Assembly: GCF_000008765.1 (NCBI RefSeq)
Contig: NC_003030.1
Span: 964,001 to 1,028,000, forward strand
Length of the DNA: 64,000 nucleotides
Direction of reading: 5' to 3'
Origin: Clostridium acetobutylicum ATCC 824
Lineage (GTDB): Bacteria > Bacillota > Clostridia > Clostridiales > Clostridiaceae
Shown here: positions 1 through 9,114 of the stretch, piece by piece
Numbering within the stretch: the first letter of the stretch is position 1
How the letters are laid out: every line of letters starts with the position of its first letter
Notes under the pieces: model-generated
Database searches by the model: none
The model's input: the letters and a program-made list of their open reading frames with translations, nothing else
Told to the model about the DNA's origin: nothing
Program-made: the position numbers and the translations under genes

Positions 1-103
1 TAAAGTTGAATAGTGTTTATAAAGGAAGCTTTCGTAGTTTCCTTAAAAAATAAAATTAATATCCAACGTTGTATAACCAATATAAAATACAGGAGGAATA
101 GCG

Positions 104-841
104 ATGAATTATATTTTAAAGGTGAAAAATATTGAAAAAAGCTATGGAGAAAGGAAGGCCGTTAAGGGAATTAGTTTTAATGTTGAAGATGGTGAAGTAC
201 TTGGTTTTTTGGGACCCAATGGCGCAGGTAAAAGCACAAGTATAAACATTATATCTACAGTAGTTGATTTTGATAAAGGAGATATCTTTTTTAAGGATAA
301 AGACATTATTAAGAATAAGAATTTTTTTAAATCAAATTTAGGTGTAGTACCACAAGATATTGCTGTTTTTTCTGATCTTACAGCATACAATAATGTAAAA
401 TTCTTCTGTAGCCTCTATGGTTTTAGAGGAAAAAGGCTTAAAGAAAACGTAGAAGAAGCGCTAAAATTTGTTGGATTATGGGAAAGAAAAAATGACCTTC
501 CAACTAGTTTTTCAGGAGGAATGAAAAGAAGACTTAATATTGCCTGCGCTATAGCTCATAAACCCAAGCTTTTAATTATGGATGAACCTACTGTGGGAAT
601 AGATCCTCAATCTAGAAATAATATTCTTGAAACAGTTAAGAAGCTTAATGAAAATGGTACAACAATAATTTATACATCACATTATATGGAGGAGGTTGAA
701 AGTGTATGTAATAAGATAATAATTATGGATGAGGGAGAAATTATTGAAGATGGATCAAAAGATTTTATAAAAGCCAAGTACAATAAAGAAAATTTAGAAG
801 AAATATTTTTGTGTCTTACAGGAAAAGCTTTAAGAGATTAG
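104..841 (+). CDS. ABC-2 exporter ATPase (LnrL/YfiL-like)
   Basis: ATP-binding subunit of an ABC-2 type exporter, 245 aa. The Walker A motif GPNGAGKS is at residues 37-44, the signature FSGGMKRR lies mid-protein, and the Walker B is LLIMDEPTVGID followed by the switch histidine in TSHYMEE. AGGAGG sits 7 nt before the ATG. It is closely similar to the ATPase at 31543-32484, including identical motif spacing and the shared C-terminal SLTGKxLRD-like ending, so the two cassettes are paralogues. It heads a three-gene unit with two permeases. By analogy with the Bacillus yfiLMN/lnrLMN family it probably exports an amphiphilic drug or peptide; the substrate cannot be read from the sequence. Confidence 0.9.
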   Translation: MNYILKVKNIEKSYGERKAVKGISFNVEDGEVLGFLGPNGAGKSTSINIISTVVDFDKGDIFFKDKDIIKNKNFFKSNLGVVPQDIAVFSDLTAYNNVKFFCSLYGFRGKRLKENVEEALKFVGLWERKNDLPTSFSGGMKRRLNIACAIAHKPKLLIMDEPTVGIDPQSRNNILETVKKLNENGTTIIYTSHYMEEVESVCNKIIIMDEGEIIEDGSKDFIKAKYNKENLEEIFLCLTGKALRD

Positions 842-852
842 GGGGAAAAGCT

Positions 853-1598
853 ATGAAAGGATTTTTTGTATTACTTAGTTATGGATTTAGAAAGAGATGT
901 AAGGATTTTTTTTGATAATATACAACATTGTATATCCAATGATTCTTATACTGCTTTATGAGTATCTTGCCGTAAATTACTTTAAAGGAGATAAATCTAT
1001 TACATCAAGTTATTATTACGTAATTGTTTTAATACCATTTTTCATATTTACAAATATCATTACAATGGCTTATGTAGCTAAAGATGAGAGCCTTAGTAAA
1101 ACAGCATATAGATTTTTAAGTGCACCAATAGATAATTCAGCTATAGTATTGTCTAAAATTATATCCTGTACTGTAATTTCATGGGGGTGTAGTTTGATAC
1201 TTTTGATAATTAGTAAAGTTTTATTAAGCGTTAATTTTGAAGGTAGTACATTAAAAATATTAATTTTGTTCTTTACTGAAAATTTTATGGCAGCAGCTAT
1301 TGGAATATTTCTTGGTATAGTTATGAAAAATTTCAAAACAATAAAGGGAATTTTAAATATACCAATTTCAATACTTGGAGTACTTGGAGGATGCTTTTTC
1401 CCTGTAGGGGCACTTGGGAGAACTTTTGAGAAGGTAAGCTATATTTCTCCATTTACATGGATTAACAGAGGGATTATATCGGAGGTATATGATAAAAGTC
1501 AAACTATTTTGGTGGGAACTATACTTGTTACTCTAGTTTTTGGAATTATATTTTCAATTGGGGCATCAATTTTATTTAATAAGGAGGTGTTTTTATAA
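853..1598 (+). CDS. ABC-2 exporter permease, reading frame broken near start
   Basis: Membrane subunit of the exporter, about 248 aa if intact. A start with a good RBS (GGGGGAAAAGCT then ATG at 853) opens a frame of 20 codons that stops at the TGA at 913. The rest continues in the -1 frame from 912 to 1598 with several hydrophobic segments and the typical ABC-2 end. The switch occurs in a run of eight T at 906-913: nine T would join the frames. The upstream fragment (MKGFFVLLSYGFRKRCKDF) resembles the N-terminus of the paralogous permease at 32494, so it is real coding sequence. It may be a frameshift mutation, a sequencing error, phase variation, or slippage that still makes full-length protein. 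The alternative is a TTG start at 912, which has no RBS. Its stop overlaps the next ATG (TAATG). Confidence 0.75.
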
Positions 1599-2656
1599 TG
1601 AGAACTATATGGTTGGTATTTATTGCGAATTTTAAAAGAGCCTATTCAAATAAGAAAAAGTTCTTTATAAATCTTTTGGTTCCAGTAGCTGCAATAATTT
1701 TAGCTATTGTAGTAAATTATGTAAGTTCACCATCGCTTAATATAGGGGTAAATGAGAAAATAAAATCTAAAGGAGGCGATAGAATAGTAAAAATGCTTAA
1801 GCATACTAGAGGAATAAATGCCAAAGTATGTCATGGTGAACTTATGAAAACTGAAGTTATTTTAGGAAAGTATGATGCTGTGGTTACTATAAAGAGGAAA
1901 TTAGGTAAAAACTCATTTAATAATATGAGTAAGTATTTTGAATTTTATAATGTTAGGGATAAAAAGACAAATGAAGATATGAAAAAACTGATAAAAGCAT
2001 ATTTGGTTCAAAATAAAACTTTAAACATGGAGAGAATTGTAAAAGACGAGCAGATTGGTGGACTATCAAAGTCCGAAAGAATAATAGCTTTTTTAGCTAC
2101 AGTGCTTTTAATTACTTCAGTTGTAAATGGTGCTGTTATTATAAGAGATAGAGAAGAAAACACCTATTATAGATATATGTATTCACCAAATAGTAAATTT
2201 GAATATATATTTGGTAATGTTATATACAATTATATATTCAGCTATATTCAGCTTTTTATAGCCAATAGTTTAATGGCTATTTTTGGAATATATATAGGGA
2301 TTTCATTTTTAAAAATGCTTTCATATGGCTTAATATTAACTCTTGTGATGACTACCTTTGGAACTTTTATAGTGTGCATATTTAATAAAGAATTATATGC
2401 AAATATGTTTTCGGCAGCTATAAGTCTTATACTGTCACTTGTAGGTGGAACTTTTATAAATTATAAAATTATGCCAGAAGGATTAAGAAGAATAAGTGAT
2501 GTAACGCCAAATAGATGGATTATAAAATCTGTTCAGTATATGCAGAATGGAAGATTTGGTTCAATAAATCCGATGATGGTATTAATCGCTTTTTCTATTA
2601 TGTTTTCATTAGCTGCTGTTTTAGTTAGTAAATTTCATAAAGTCCAGTTTAAATAA
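1598..2656 (+). CDS. ABC-2 exporter permease (LnrM/N-like)
   Basis: Second membrane subunit, 352 aa. One N-terminal transmembrane helix (about residues 20-42) is followed by a roughly 120-residue extracytoplasmic domain and then five or six C-terminal helices, the classic ABC-2 exporter layout. The start overlaps the stop of the upstream permease (TAATG) and has GGAGG upstream. It is paralogous to the 349 aa permeases at 32494 and 33544. Because it is translationally coupled to a gene with an apparent frameshift, premature termination at 913 could lower its own expression. Confidence 0.88.
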   Translation: MRTIWLVFIANFKRAYSNKKKFFINLLVPVAAIILAIVVNYVSSPSLNIGVNEKIKSKGGDRIVKMLKHTRGINAKVCHGELMKTEVILGKYDAVVTIKRKLGKNSFNNMSKYFEFYNVRDKKTNEDMKKLIKAYLVQNKTLNMERIVKDEQIGGLSKSERIIAFLATVLLITSVVNGAVIIRDREENTYYRYMYSPNSKFEYIFGNVIYNYIFSYIQLFIANSLMAIFGIYIGISFLKMLSYGLILTLVMTTFGTFIVCIFNKELYANMFSAAISLILSLVGGTFINYKIMPEGLRRISDVTPNRWIIKSVQYMQNGRFGSINPMMVLIAFSIMFSLAAVLVSKFHKVQFK

Positions 2657-2820
2657 AGTATAATTGGTTGAAAGTGATTATCGATGTAATTATTATATAA
2701 ACTACAAACATGCTTGAAAAATAAAAGTGAATAATATATAATAACAAAAAAGTAATATAGTTTAAAATATACCACTAGTGTAAAATTGTTATAAAAATAA
2801 AGCAAAAAAGAAGGAGTAAA

Positions 2821-3279
2821 ATGATAGTTGATAAATTAGAAAATGCAAGTCTGTATGTTAACATGAACAAAGAAATGGAAAGGGCCTTTGAATTTTTAAA
2901 GAATACAGATATACAGAAGCTTTCGGATGGAAAATATGAAATTGATTCTGATAATGTTTATGCATCAGTACAAAGCTATGAAACAAAAGATAAAAGTGAA
3001 AAAAAATTTGAGTCCCATGAAAAATATATTGATATTCAGTACATTGTTAAGGGAAAAGAATTTATCGAATGGTCGCCAATTCAAAATTTAAGTGTAGAAG
3101 AAGCGTACTCTGACGAAAAAGATGTAATTTTTTATAAGGATGGTAAATTATCTTCAAAAATAAATTTAGAGGATAACTATTTCTGTATATTTTTCCCTAA
3201 TGATGGGCATAAACCAGGCTGCACTTTTGACAAGCCTATGAATATAAAAAAAGTAGTTCTAAAAATTAAAATATCATAA
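2821..3279 (+). CDS. YhcH/YjgK/YiaL family protein
   Basis: 152 aa protein of the YhcH/YjgK/YiaL (DUF386) cupin-like family. The block SHEKYIDIQYIVKGKEFIEW and the late HKPGC segment match the conserved histidine and acidic positions of that family. Members are linked with sialic acid or other sugar catabolism and beta-galactosidase-associated loci, but their activity is not settled. AGAAGGAG lies 6 nt before the ATG. It stands alone between the exporter and a convergent terminator. There are no sugar genes next to it, so the role here is open. Confidence 0.85.
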   Translation: MIVDKLENASLYVNMNKEMERAFEFLKNTDIQKLSDGKYEIDSDNVYASVQSYETKDKSEKKFESHEKYIDIQYIVKGKEFIEWSPIQNLSVEEAYSDEKDVIFYKDGKLSSKINLEDNYFCIFFPNDGHKPGCTFDKPMNIKKVVLKIKIS

Positions 3280-3315
3280 AATAGTAGAAAAATCACATAA
3301 CATTAACAGAAATAT

Positions 3316-3353
3316 AAAATGATGACTTCCTAATTGAAAGAAGTCATCATTTT
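3316..3353. terminator. Bidirectional terminator between yhcH and potD
   Basis: Perfect 14-bp stem, AAAATGATGACTTC at 3316-3329 with GAAGTCATCATTTT at 3340-3353, 10-nt loop. A-rich and T-rich flanks make it work in both directions for two convergent genes. Confidence 0.9.
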
Positions 3354-3356
3354 ATA

Positions 3357-4421
3357 TTATTTTTTAGCTGTTATATTAACCCAGGCATCATTATAAAGTT
3401 TTTTAAAGTTTCCTAAGTCTGTAAATACTTCTGAATTCTTTAAGGAGGCATCGTCAGGATATGATGCTTTGTTATTTTTTACTTTATCATTTAACATATC
3501 AAAGGTTTTTGTGTTTGGAGTTCCGTAACCTATATAATCAACATTTTTCTTATTTACCTTTGCATCAAGTAAGTAATTTAAGAATTTTTCAGCTGCTTCT
3601 TTATTCTTTGCGTTTTTAGGTATAACCCAACTGTCGAACCACAAATTTGTTCCTTCTTTAGGAATTACATATTCATATTTGTTTGGATTTTCATTCATCA
3701 GTACAGCTGCATCTCCTGAATAAATAACGCCTATTGGCTTTTCTCCGTTTCTCATGTCATCTTTGATTTCATCACCAACATATACAGGGTTTATAAGCTT
3801 TTTTTGTTCTATTAGTGCACTAGATGCTTTTGATATTTCATTTTTGTTTTTTGAATTCATTGAGTATCCAAGGCGTTTAAGTGATATGCCCAAGGAATTT
3901 CTCATGTCATCTGACATATATACTTTATCTTTATATTTAGGATTCCATAGGTCATTCCAGCTATCTAATTTATCTTTAATTTGAGTTTTATCATATATTA
4001 TGCCAATTGTTCCCCACATATATGGTACTGAATAGCTATTCTTTGGATCATAGCTTAAATTTTTATATTTGTTATCTATATTAGAATAATTGGATAAACT
4101 CTTAAAATCAATTTTCTGAACTGAATTTTCTTTAATCATTCTATCCACCATGTAATCAGATGGACATATAAGATCATAATTATTAGTTCCTGATTTGACT
4201 TTTTCATACATTTCTTCATTAGTTGAGAAGGTTTCGTAGTTTACCTTTATACCAGTTTTTGCTGTGAAATCCTTAAGAATATCTTTATCAATATATTCGC
4301 CCCAGTTAAAAACAGTTATTGTTTTTTTATCTGAACCAGGTTTTAAGTTGCAGGCAGTTAGAGAAGAACAAGTTAAGATGACTGTTGCAGCAAGTGCTAT
4401 GATTTTCTTTATATTTTTCAT
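3357..4421 (-). CDS. potD: Spermidine/putrescine ABC transporter substrate-binding lipoprotein
   Basis: 354 aa extracellular solute-binding protein of the PotD type. It has a lipoprotein signal peptide with lipobox LTAC (Cys24), and the family opening TVFNWGEYIDKDILKDF, then SDYMVDRM and the periplasmic-binding fold with the SWVIPKNAKNKEAAEKFLNYLL segment. It captures polyamines and delivers them to the PotB/PotC channel. It is the last gene of a leftward potR-potA-potB-potC-potD operon and overlaps potC by 4 nt (ATGA). The gene ends just inside a bidirectional terminator. Confidence 0.95.
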   Translation of the reverse strand: MKNIKKIIALAATVILTCSSLTACNLKPGSDKKTITVFNWGEYIDKDILKDFTAKTGIKVNYETFSTNEEMYEKVKSGTNNYDLICPSDYMVDRMIKENSVQKIDFKSLSNYSNIDNKYKNLSYDPKNSYSVPYMWGTIGIIYDKTQIKDKLDSWNDLWNPKYKDKVYMSDDMRNSLGISLKRLGYSMNSKNKNEISKASSALIEQKKLINPVYVGDEIKDDMRNGEKPIGVIYSGDAAVLMNENPNKYEYVIPKEGTNLWFDSWVIPKNAKNKEAAEKFLNYLLDAKVNKKNVDYIGYGTPNTKTFDMLNDKVKNNKASYPDDASLKNSEVFTDLGNFKKLYNDAWVNITAKK

Positions 4422-5200
4422 TTCTTTTCCCCCTTAGATATAATACTTTTTCTATTTGCAAGCAGTAATAAAATAAGAATAGTTACAAACATTAAAGTTG
4501 ATAGTGCATTTATTTCAGGTGTAATTCCACGCCTAGCCATAGAGTATATTTCTATTGAGAGGTTTGTAACATCGTTTCCAGTATTGAAAAAGCTTATTAC
4601 AAAATCATCTATAGACATTGTAAAGGCGAATAAAAAACCTGCAATTATTCCTGATTTTATTTGAGGAAGTATTATCTTTCTCATTGCGTAGCTAGGTGTT
4701 GCTCCAAGATCTAAAGCAGCTTTCACAATATCAGTAGGTAGCTGGGTTAGTTTTGGAAGAACAGATAGTATTACGTAAGGAACAGAAAATGCAATATGAG
4801 CTATAATAAGCGTTGTTAGTCCAAAAGGAATCTTTAAAAATATAAACAATGTCATTAAGGATACTGCCATAACTATATCTGGATTTAAAACAGGTATATT
4901 ATTTACGTTAAGTAATAGTTTTTTAGGTAGAGGTGACATTTTACTTATTCCTATAGCACTTATTGTGCCAAAAATAGTAGATATTATAGATGATACTATG
5001 GCAACTAGTACTGTATAGTAGAGAGCAGTTAGAATTCTATCATCTTGAAGTAAGGCTTTGTACCAAGTTAAAGAAAAATGTCCCCAATGTGATGAAAATT
5101 TCTCTGAGTTAAAAGAAAACACCATTAGAAAAACTATAGGGGCATATAAAAATATATATGTTAGAGTTAAATAAAATCTTTTTAACCATTTTTCTACCAT
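4418..5200 (-). CDS. potC: Spermidine/putrescine ABC transporter permease PotC
   Basis: 260 aa inner-membrane permease with six predicted helices and the EAA-like loop ALDLGATPSYAMRKIILPQIKSG that docks onto PotA. It pairs with PotB to form the polyamine channel. The C-terminal sequence MSIDDFVISFF is characteristic of PotC. Its start overlaps potB by 7 nt and its end overlaps potD by 4 nt, so translation is coupled through the operon. Confidence 0.95.
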   Translation of the reverse strand: MVEKWLKRFYLTLTYIFLYAPIVFLMVFSFNSEKFSSHWGHFSLTWYKALLQDDRILTALYYTVLVAIVSSIISTIFGTISAIGISKMSPLPKKLLLNVNNIPVLNPDIVMAVSLMTLFIFLKIPFGLTTLIIAHIAFSVPYVILSVLPKLTQLPTDIVKAALDLGATPSYAMRKIILPQIKSGIIAGFLFAFTMSIDDFVISFFNTGNDVTNLSIEIYSMARRGITPEINALSTLMFVTILILLLLANRKSIISKGEKK

Positions 5201-6027
5201 AGACGTCCACCACCTTTCAAGTCGCTCTTGCTATCAAATTTTGAAAGTACAGCCATAGAAATAAGTATTATAACCATCATTAAAATTGATATAGCTGAAC
5301 CAAAATACCAATCGCCAACAGTTGTAAATTGAGATTCTATTAAATTTCCTATGAGCATGAATTGTCCTCCACCTAAAAGTTTTGATATAACAAAGGTTGA
5401 TACGGCAGGCATGAAAACCATTGTAACACCAGACATAACTCCAGGTATACTCAAAGGAAAGATTATTCTTTTAAATATAATAAAACGATTCGCTCCTAAG
5501 TCGGAAGCCGCTTTTAAAACATCTCTATCTATTTTGATAAGTACTGTATATATAGGAATAATCATAAATGGAAGAAAGTTATAAACCATTCCTAGTATTA
5601 CAGCAGCATCTGTATACAATATATCTAAAGGTTTAAATCCTAAAAAAGAAAGTATAGTGCTTATTATTCCGTTTCTACCAAGTATAGACATCCATGCATA
5701 GGTTCTTAAAAGGAAGTTCATCCACATTGGTATTATAAGAAAAAGCATAAGTATATTTCTTATTTTTGTGCTTGACTTTGAAAGTATATAAGCTACAGGA
5801 TATCCTAAAAAGAAACAAATGATAGTAGATATAAGTGCTAGTTTTATTGAATTAAAAAATACTAACATATAAGTGGAATTAAATAATTTTTTATAGTTGT
5901 TTAAGGTGAAAGTGCTGTCGCTGCTTGTAAGGCTGAAATATATTACTAGAAAAATTGGTACAAGTATGAAGAGTATGCTCCATAAGAAGTAGGGGTATTG
6001 CGAAATGGAACGTCTATGCTTCTTCAT
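5194..6027 (-). CDS. potB: Spermidine/putrescine ABC transporter permease PotB
   Basis: 277 aa permease, six predicted helices, with the ATPase-docking loop [23 protein letters not shown]. The segments [14 protein letters not shown] and [14 protein letters not shown] are PotB-typical. It overlaps potA by 14 nt upstream and potC by 7 nt downstream, in line with one transcript and balanced synthesis. Confidence 0.95.
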   Translation of the reverse strand: MKKHRRSISQYPYFLWSILFILVPIFLVIYFSLTSSDSTFTLNNYKKLFNSTYMLVFFNSIKLALISTIICFFLGYPVAYILSKSSTKIRNILMLFLIIPMWMNFLLRTYAWMSILGRNGIISTILSFLGFKPLDILYTDAAVILGMVYNFLPFMIIPIYTVLIKIDRDVLKAASDLGANRFIIFKRIIFPLSIPGVMSGVTMVFMPAVSTFVISKLLGGGQFMLIGNLIESQFTTVGDWYFGSAISILMMVIILISMAVLSKFDSKSDLKGGGRLW

Positions 6028-7072
6028 CTATTTTTTCCTTTCTCATAATATGTATATCATCAGGAAGAATATCTAAGCCAATACTATCTCCAACTCTTAC
6101 ATGCTTTGTATTATGGATTATCCACGTAGTATTTTTTACTTCAACCTTGATTTCATAATGAACACCTCTAAAAACAGCAGAAATAACTTTTCCAAAGAGT
6201 TTTCCATTTTCTTTGGACACAATTTTTATATCTTCAGGTCTTACAACAACATCAACATCTTCATTTTCATTAAATCCAGTATCTACGCAATCAAAAGTTT
6301 CATCATCAAATTTTACCTTGTAATCGTGTAGCATAACTCCATTTAAAATATTACTTACACCTATAAAATTTGCAACGAATTTATTTTTAGGTTCGTTGTA
6401 TATATCTTCAGGGGTACCTATTTGTTGAACCGTACCTTTGTTTAATACTACAATAGTATCAGACATGGTAAGTGCCTCTTCTTGATCATGAGTCACAAAG
6501 ATAAAGGTTATTCCAAGTTTTTGTTGTATGTTTTTCAGTTCAAGCTGCATTTCTTTTCTAAGTTTTAAATCAAGAGCACCAAGAGGTTCATCTAGAAGAA
6601 GAAGCTTTGGTTTATTTACAAGCGCCCGTGCAATAGCTACCCTCTGCTGTTGACCACCGCTTAAAGAATCAGTTGATCTTTTTTCAAAGCCTTTTAAGTC
6701 TACCAGAGAAAGCATTTTTTCAACTTCTTCCCTTATTTGTTTTTCTGGAAGCTTCTTTATCCTAAGACCAAAGGCTACATTTTCATATACATTCATGTGT
6801 GAAAAAAGAGCATATTTTTGAAACACAGTATTTATTTGCCTCTTGTGAGGGGGAACAATATTTATACTACTGTCTTCAAATATTATGTTTCCTTCATCAG
6901 GAGTTTCAAAACCAGCAATCATGTTTAAGGTTGTTGTTTTACCGCATCCGCTTGGACCTAAAAATGTAAGAAATTCATTTCGTCTGACAAATAAGTTCAA
7001 ATTTTTAATTACATAATTTTCGCCATATTTCTTTGAAACGTTCTTAAGTTCAATAAGTATGTCTTTTTCCAT
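6014..7072 (-). CDS. potA: Spermidine/putrescine ABC transporter ATPase
   Basis: 352 aa ATPase of the polyamine importer. Walker A GPSGCGKT is at about residues 39-46, signature SLSGGQQQR, Walker [13 protein letters not shown], followed by a C-terminal TOBE-type regulatory domain ([10 protein letters not shown] region). I start it at the ATG at 7072. A GTG five codons upstream (7087) extends the frame but overlaps the GAGGTG that would be the RBS, so it is less likely. The second gene of the leftward operon, directly after the regulator gene. Confidence 0.93.
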   Translation of the reverse strand: MEKDILIELKNVSKKYGENYVIKNLNLFVRRNEFLTFLGPSGCGKTTTLNMIAGFETPDEGNIIFEDSSINIVPPHKRQINTVFQKYALFSHMNVYENVAFGLRIKKLPEKQIREEVEKMLSLVDLKGFEKRSTDSLSGGQQQRVAIARALVNKPKLLLLDEPLGALDLKLRKEMQLELKNIQQKLGITFIFVTHDQEEALTMSDTIVVLNKGTVQQIGTPEDIYNEPKNKFVANFIGVSNILNGVMLHDYKVKFDDETFDCVDTGFNENEDVDVVVRPEDIKIVSKENGKLFGKVISAVFRGVHYEIKVEVKNTTWIIHNTKHVRVGDSIGLDILPDDIHIMRKEKIDEEA

Positions 7073-7102
7073 AGTTAAATTTAACACCTCTTTTTATAAA
7101 TG

Positions 7103-7642
7103 TTAAAAGGATGGTGGAGTGCTTATCCAAATGATGCTGGCTGTTTTTTTTCCAGCATTTGAAATTTGATGATTCACGTTTGGCTTAAAGTAAAAACTTT
7201 CTCCGCTTTTAACTTTGAATTTTTTATTTCCAAGTTTAAGATATATAGTTCCTTTTAAAACATAGCCAAACTCTTCTCCCTCATGAGGTTCATCTTCAAG
7301 GTAGGAGCCATTCTCGTAAAGTGTTAACATAACAGGTTCCATAGAATCCTTTTGAGAATTTGAAACAAGCCACTTAAGGTTGTATTTTAATTCTTCATCA
7401 GAGGTTTCACACATATCATCCTTTTTAAATACTATTTTCTCCTGATTATCCTCCTTGAAAAAATCAGGTAAATTTGTCCCTAAAGCATCGAGGATATCAG
7501 TTAAAGTTGCTATTGAAGGTGAGGTTAGATTTCTCTCTATTTGAGATATGAAGCCCTTCGATAGTTCACATCGATTAGCAAGTTCTTCTTGAGTTAATTG
7601 CTTTTCAATCCTAAGCCTTTTTATTTTTTCTCCGATATCCAT
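7103..7642 (-). CDS. XRE-family regulator with cupin domain (PuuR-like), polyamine operon
   Basis: 179 aa. An N-terminal helix-turn-helix (IGEKIKRLRIEKQLTQEELA with SKGFISQIER) is joined to a C-terminal cupin (HEGEEFGYVLKGTI, then GESFYFKPNVNHQISN). This architecture is common in regulators of polyamine uptake and catabolism, where the cupin senses the ligand. It is the first gene of the pot operon, 30 nt before potA, so it probably regulates its own operon. Two inverted repeats at 7703-7751 and 7773-7805 in the upstream DNA are candidate operators. Confidence 0.9.
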   Translation of the reverse strand: MDIGEKIKRLRIEKQLTQEELANRCELSKGFISQIERNLTSPSIATLTDILDALGTNLPDFFKEDNQEKIVFKKDDMCETSDEELKYNLKWLVSNSQKDSMEPVMLTLYENGSYLEDEPHEGEEFGYVLKGTIYLKLGNKKFKVKSGESFYFKPNVNHQISNAGKKTASIIWISTPPSF

Positions 7643-7702
7643 AAATCACCTATGTAAAATAATTTTAATAAAGTATTAATAAGAAAAGAGCCGTATAAAA
7701 AC

Positions 7703-7751
7703 TTAACTTATGCATGGTTAAATCTCATTACTAATTTCATGTATAAGTTAA
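7703..7751. repeat. Inverted repeat upstream of pot regulator
   Basis: TTAACTTATGCATG (7703-7716) and CATGTATAAGTTAA (7738-7751) match at 13 of 14 positions around a 21-nt spacer. It lies about 60-110 nt upstream of the regulator start in a gene-free stretch of about 360 nt, so an operator is plausible. It has no U-run, so it is a poor terminator. Confidence 0.5.
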
Positions 7752-7772
7752 AATTTCATTTGGTTTCTCTTA

Positions 7773-7805
7773 TAGTATATGTAAACTGAAAGTTTATATA
7801 TACTA
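7773..7805. repeat. Inverted repeat, candidate operator
   Basis: TAGTATATGTAAACT (7773-7787) faces AGTTTATATATACTA (7791-7805) with one mismatch and a 3-nt centre. It sits between the divergent pot regulator and the lipoprotein gene at 8001. Confidence 0.5.
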
Positions 7806-7816
7806 AACTCGACAAT

Positions 7817-7870
7817 AAATAATTATACATTAAATTTTAAATAAATCAATAATTACATGTTAAGTTTTAA
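7817..7870. repeat. Tandem imperfect direct repeat, 30-nt period
   Basis: Two copies of an AATTAYAYRTTAARTTTTAA-like unit, at 7821-7840 and 7851-7870. They lie in the same regulatory gap, on the side of the gene at 8001. The composition is very AT-rich, so chance is possible. Confidence 0.35.
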
Positions 7871-8000
7871 GTAATTACTGTAATTTATAGGGGGCTTGTA
7901 CTACTTATAAGTGTAAATGTATTGAAAACATTTTGAATTAAAATACGTAAAAGTATATAATTGTTAATAGTGTGCAAGAAATATTTTAGGGGGAAGATAT

Positions 8001-8360
8001 ATGAAGAAGAGCATAATATTAATTTTCTTATTGATTCTAATTTGTGCAGCTGTTTTTACTGCTTGCCAATCTAATTTAGCAATGTTGAATAAGGAATGTA
8101 ACTATGCAGTTACTGGTAAATCTAAAGGGAGCTTTACAGCTAAATGTGGAGATGAAATTTTAATAAGATATAATTCAAAAGTTGAAAGTGGAAACTTAAT
8201 AATAGAAATAACTAATAATAAAGGGAAAATAATTAGAGTATTTAAAACCAATATAAAAGGAAGTGATAAAATAACTGTAAAGGAAACTGGTAAGTATGTG
8301 CTGGATGCTGCTTATAGCAAATTTAAAGGAAAAATTTCAGTAAATGTTCAAAGAAAATAA
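8001..8360 (+). CDS. Small secreted lipoprotein, unknown function
   Basis: 119 aa. A lipoprotein signal peptide with lipobox FTAC puts the modified cysteine at residue 22. The mature part of about 98 residues has alternating hydrophobic/polar strands (IIEITNNKGKIIRVFKTNI, then GKYVLDAAYSKFKGKISVNV) that suggest a small beta-sandwich. AGGGGGAAG lies 7 nt before the ATG. I do not recognise a named family. It is monocistronic, divergent from the pot operon. Confidence 0.8.
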   Translation: MKKSIILIFLLILICAAVFTACQSNLAMLNKECNYAVTGKSKGSFTAKCGDEILIRYNSKVESGNLIIEITNNKGKIIRVFKTNIKGSDKITVKETGKYVLDAAYSKFKGKISVNVQRK

Positions 8361-8626
8361 AAATTACTAGGATTTAGAATAGACATAAATATGAGATTGT
8401 TATAGAATGTAAGTGATAAAATTAACATTATGTGGAGTAAGATTGCAAGATAACGAAAGAATTGAAGAAAAATATAAATGATAACATTTACTTCATGGAA
8501 TATATTTGAATATAAAGAATGAAATGTATTAAAACGTATAATACAATATTCTTAGAGAAATAAGAATAACTTTAACTTTAAAATCAGAAATTACTGGCAT
8601 AATTAAATTACAAAGAGGTGTATTAT

Positions 8627-9097
8627 ATGAAAAAGAAGAATTTTGCAGCTATTTGTTTTACGCTTGTATTTATGATTTTTGGAGCTTTTTTAAACAACGT
8701 AGTTTGTGTACAAGCTAAAACATCAGCGCCCGTTAAACAAAGTAATTATTACAGAAATGATTATAATGATGCTGTAATTAATGATTTCCAAGGAGTTGCC
8801 GATTATATACATGAATATGGATATTTGCCAGACAATTATATAACTAAGGAGAATGCCGAAGAACTTGGATGGACACCAGGTGAAAACTTATGGGATTATG
8901 CTCCGGGTAAAAGTATAGGCGGAGATATATTTACTAATTCTGAAGGAGTTCTTCCAACTAAAAGGGGAAGAGTATGGCATGAATGTGACATAAATTATTT
9001 TGGTGGACATAGAGGTGCAGATAGACTAGTATATTCAAATGATGGACTTATTTATGGAACATCAGATCATTATGAAACATTTACACGTTATTATTAA
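8627..9097 (+). CDS. Secreted ribonuclease, barnase family
   Basis: 156 aa guanyl-specific RNase with a signal peptide (residues 1 to about 30, cleavage after VQA). The mature domain follows Bacillus barnase closely: VADYIHEYGYLPDNYITK, LGW, APGKSIGGDIF and DHYETFT. By alignment from memory the catalytic set is present: K74 (barnase K27), E106 (E60), E119 (E73), R129 (R83), R133 (R87) and H148 (H102). Barnase R59, a guanine and barstar contact, is Ser105. I chose the ATG at 8627, 6 nt after AGAGGTG; a GTG at 8618 is inside that RBS. The inhibitor gene follows 17 nt downstream. Confidence 0.95.
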   Translation: MKKKNFAAICFTLVFMIFGAFLNNVVCVQAKTSAPVKQSNYYRNDYNDAVINDFQGVADYIHEYGYLPDNYITKENAEELGWTPGENLWDYAPGKSIGGDIFTNSEGVLPTKRGRVWHECDINYFGGHRGADRLVYSNDGLIYGTSDHYETFTRYY

Positions 9098-9114
9098 AAA
9101 TTAGGGTGATATAA

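Noticed and set aside
24-48. Short AAGGAA/TTCCTT dyad at the window start as a terminator
   Set aside because: Only 6 bp, loose loop and no T-run on either strand; too weak to call.
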